31,498 nucleotides of DNA from Tubiluchus corallicola (lineage: Eukaryota; Priapulida; Priapulimorpha; Priapulimorphida; Tubiluchidae), in assembly GCA_030141605.1 (NCBI GenBank), contig JAQGDQ010001636.1, positions 1 to 31,498 of the forward strand. Direction: 5' to 3'. This document shows positions 30,391-31,498 of this stretch, one piece after another. A model generated the notes under the pieces. It was not told where the DNA came from and made no database searches. It saw nothing but the letters and a program-made list of their open reading frames with translations. The stretch's first letter is position 1. Each line of letters starts with the position of its first letter. The position numbers were made by a program, and so were the translations under genes.

Positions 30391-30954
30391 CACATTGCTG
30401 TGGTACACTTAAATCTGACCTACAACAACTGCGTGCACGCATAATGAAACTATGGAAAGGCTTATTTGGTGAGGTTGCACTTTCTAAGCTGAGATAATTC
30501 ACGTTGAAGTTGAGGTGCAGGCTGTGCACTGAAAACCATAATCTTGAGAAAATCACTGCTAAAGTCAGCCATCGTTTTTTTGTCGCGCCTCTACAAAGCA
30601 CTTAGCAACCATGCAAACTTTTGTTGCTACGGACTTCGCAAAAGCACATTGAAGTTATGTTTAAATCCAATAGGTGGCTCTTCCTGATTAAGATCTGGGC
30701 TTGGACTTGGAAAAACTCGAAGCAAAATGACTGCTTCCGTGAGCTAGTATCAGAGTTTGAAAACACGAGTTTGTTGCAGTTGCAATTCTAGTTTCTAGCA
30801 CAAAAAATGGGTATAAAATTAGATTTTTGATATTTTTTGAACATTTTCTTGATAATTTGATGCTAGAATATAAAAGTCCGTAAGAAGAATACAAATATAT
30901 TTAGCATTTGTTTTTATAAAAAACAAAAAAAATTGACATTTGACCAAATTTTTA
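30391..30954. other. No gene recognised
   Basis: Two short minus-strand frames (30362-30601, 30688-30894) lack any recognisable domain or splice support. Confidence 0.4.
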
Positions 30955-31040
30955 GTACATTCTACTTTGAAGCATCACGACGTAGTTTTAATTATGCCGA
31001 CTTATGGATGATTTTGGTTTGCAAGCCGCACATTTAATTG
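30955..31040 (+). repeat. Fragment of family B (3' part)
   Basis: Matches 23450-23525 (GAAGCATCA-C/T-GACGTAGTTTTAA-type, GCCGACTTATGGA, GGTTTGCAAGCC), separate from the copy at 29699. Confidence 0.7.
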
Positions 31041-31107
31041 TTTTGTTAATTAGACTACTGAATTTTAATTGGTTGTTGGCGGTTTTAGCGGACAACTAAG
31101 TCTAGAG

Positions 31108-31180
31108 CAGGGGTGTGCAAATTACGGCCCGCCGAGAAAATTTGTGCGATTTGACAACCTAATGAAAGTGCGGCCCAGGT
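31108..31180 (+). mobile_element. Terminus of a hAT-like DNA transposon
   Basis: CAGGGGTGTGCAAATTACGG followed by CCCGCCG has the CAGGGGT...GGCCCG form of hAT (Charlie-like) ends. If so, the 8 bp before it (GTCTAGAG) is the target duplication. The other end was not seen and may lie beyond the window. Confidence 0.5.
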
Positions 31181-31498
31181 GATTAATTGAGTGTATCCAG
31201 CTGAAGTCCGTGCCATGATCCCAAAGATAGTGCGGGTAGTTTTTTCTACTAGATCGGATGCCATTAACCCTTACAAGATGGTTGTAGCTTAATGTCACTG
31301 TACTACACAGACTGTGTGATACACATTACTAATATACATTGTAATGAAATTACCACTATCTGTCCTGAAAGTAGAACATATGGTTTGTAATATAAATTTT
31401 AATAACTTCTAAAATAGTTTCTTGACTGTAGTAGTAATGATGTACGCAGGTCGGACGCAAAAAAATCCTTACTAGGCCTTTCTGTACTTGGCTCCTTG
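31181..31498. other. No gene recognised
   Basis: Presumably interior of, or beyond, the hAT-like element. No reading frame of note. Confidence 0.35.

Noticed and set aside
30362-30894. Two short minus-strand frames as candidate first exon (signal peptide) of the LRR gene
   Set aside because: No N-terminal cap cysteines or phase-0 donor leading to the exon at 29457; partly within an old repeat.

Overview
This is a window of AT-rich animal nuclear DNA. Genes are split into small exons with GT-AG introns, the protein modules are metazoan (Kunitz inhibitor domains, an LRR transmembrane receptor-like protein, a class A GPCR), and the rest is mostly transposon relics and tandem arrays. A marine or other non-model invertebrate is likely; the sequence does not fix the phylum. 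There are no operons, CRISPR arrays or other prokaryotic features.

Layout. (1) 1-5.5 kb: two convergent Kunitz genes. The plus-strand gene shows one Kunitz exon (492-662) and perhaps a tiny last coding exon near 1796. The minus-strand gene has a TATA box (about 5480), a signal-peptide exon (5394-5301) and a phase-compatible Kunitz exon (3277-3095). The intron after that exon is almost filled by a 15-bp minisatellite whose minus strand repeats a consensus 5' splice site. (2) 4-11.3 kb: gene-poor, with Penelope-like, piggyBac-like, LTR and non-LTR relics plus ATT/GTT microsatellites. (3) 11.6-15.2 kb: a minus-strand rhodopsin-type GPCR with one frameshift, whose start-codon region has been copied into 32 tandem 81-bp units upstream. 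(4) 17.1-29.5 kb: an LRR gene. Five minus-strand exons (29457 down to 21114) join in frame with perfect phase matching, but the only copy of the last exon (LRRCT, stalk, membrane segment, tail; 18488-19786) lies on the plus strand, between two 1.35-kb inverted repeats that each carry the penultimate exon. (5) 29.6-31.5 kb: nested DNA-transposon relics.

The central observation is region 4. The inverted repeats end 15 bp inside the last exon, so inverting the segment between them would restore or remove the membrane-anchoring exon of the minus-strand gene without changing the splice junction. In the orientation given, that strand can encode only a truncated, probably soluble LRR protein, either with a short tail read from a solo LTR or by reading into the intron. 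This could be an inversion polymorphism, a switch, a broken gene or an assembly artefact; the sequence alone cannot decide.

A second theme is that tandem arrays sit at gene boundaries: the 15-bp array just after a Kunitz splice donor, a 43-bp array 11 bp after an LRR splice donor, a 10/20-bp array 86 bp upstream of an LRR acceptor, and the 81-bp array over the GPCR start codon. All keep almost perfect register.
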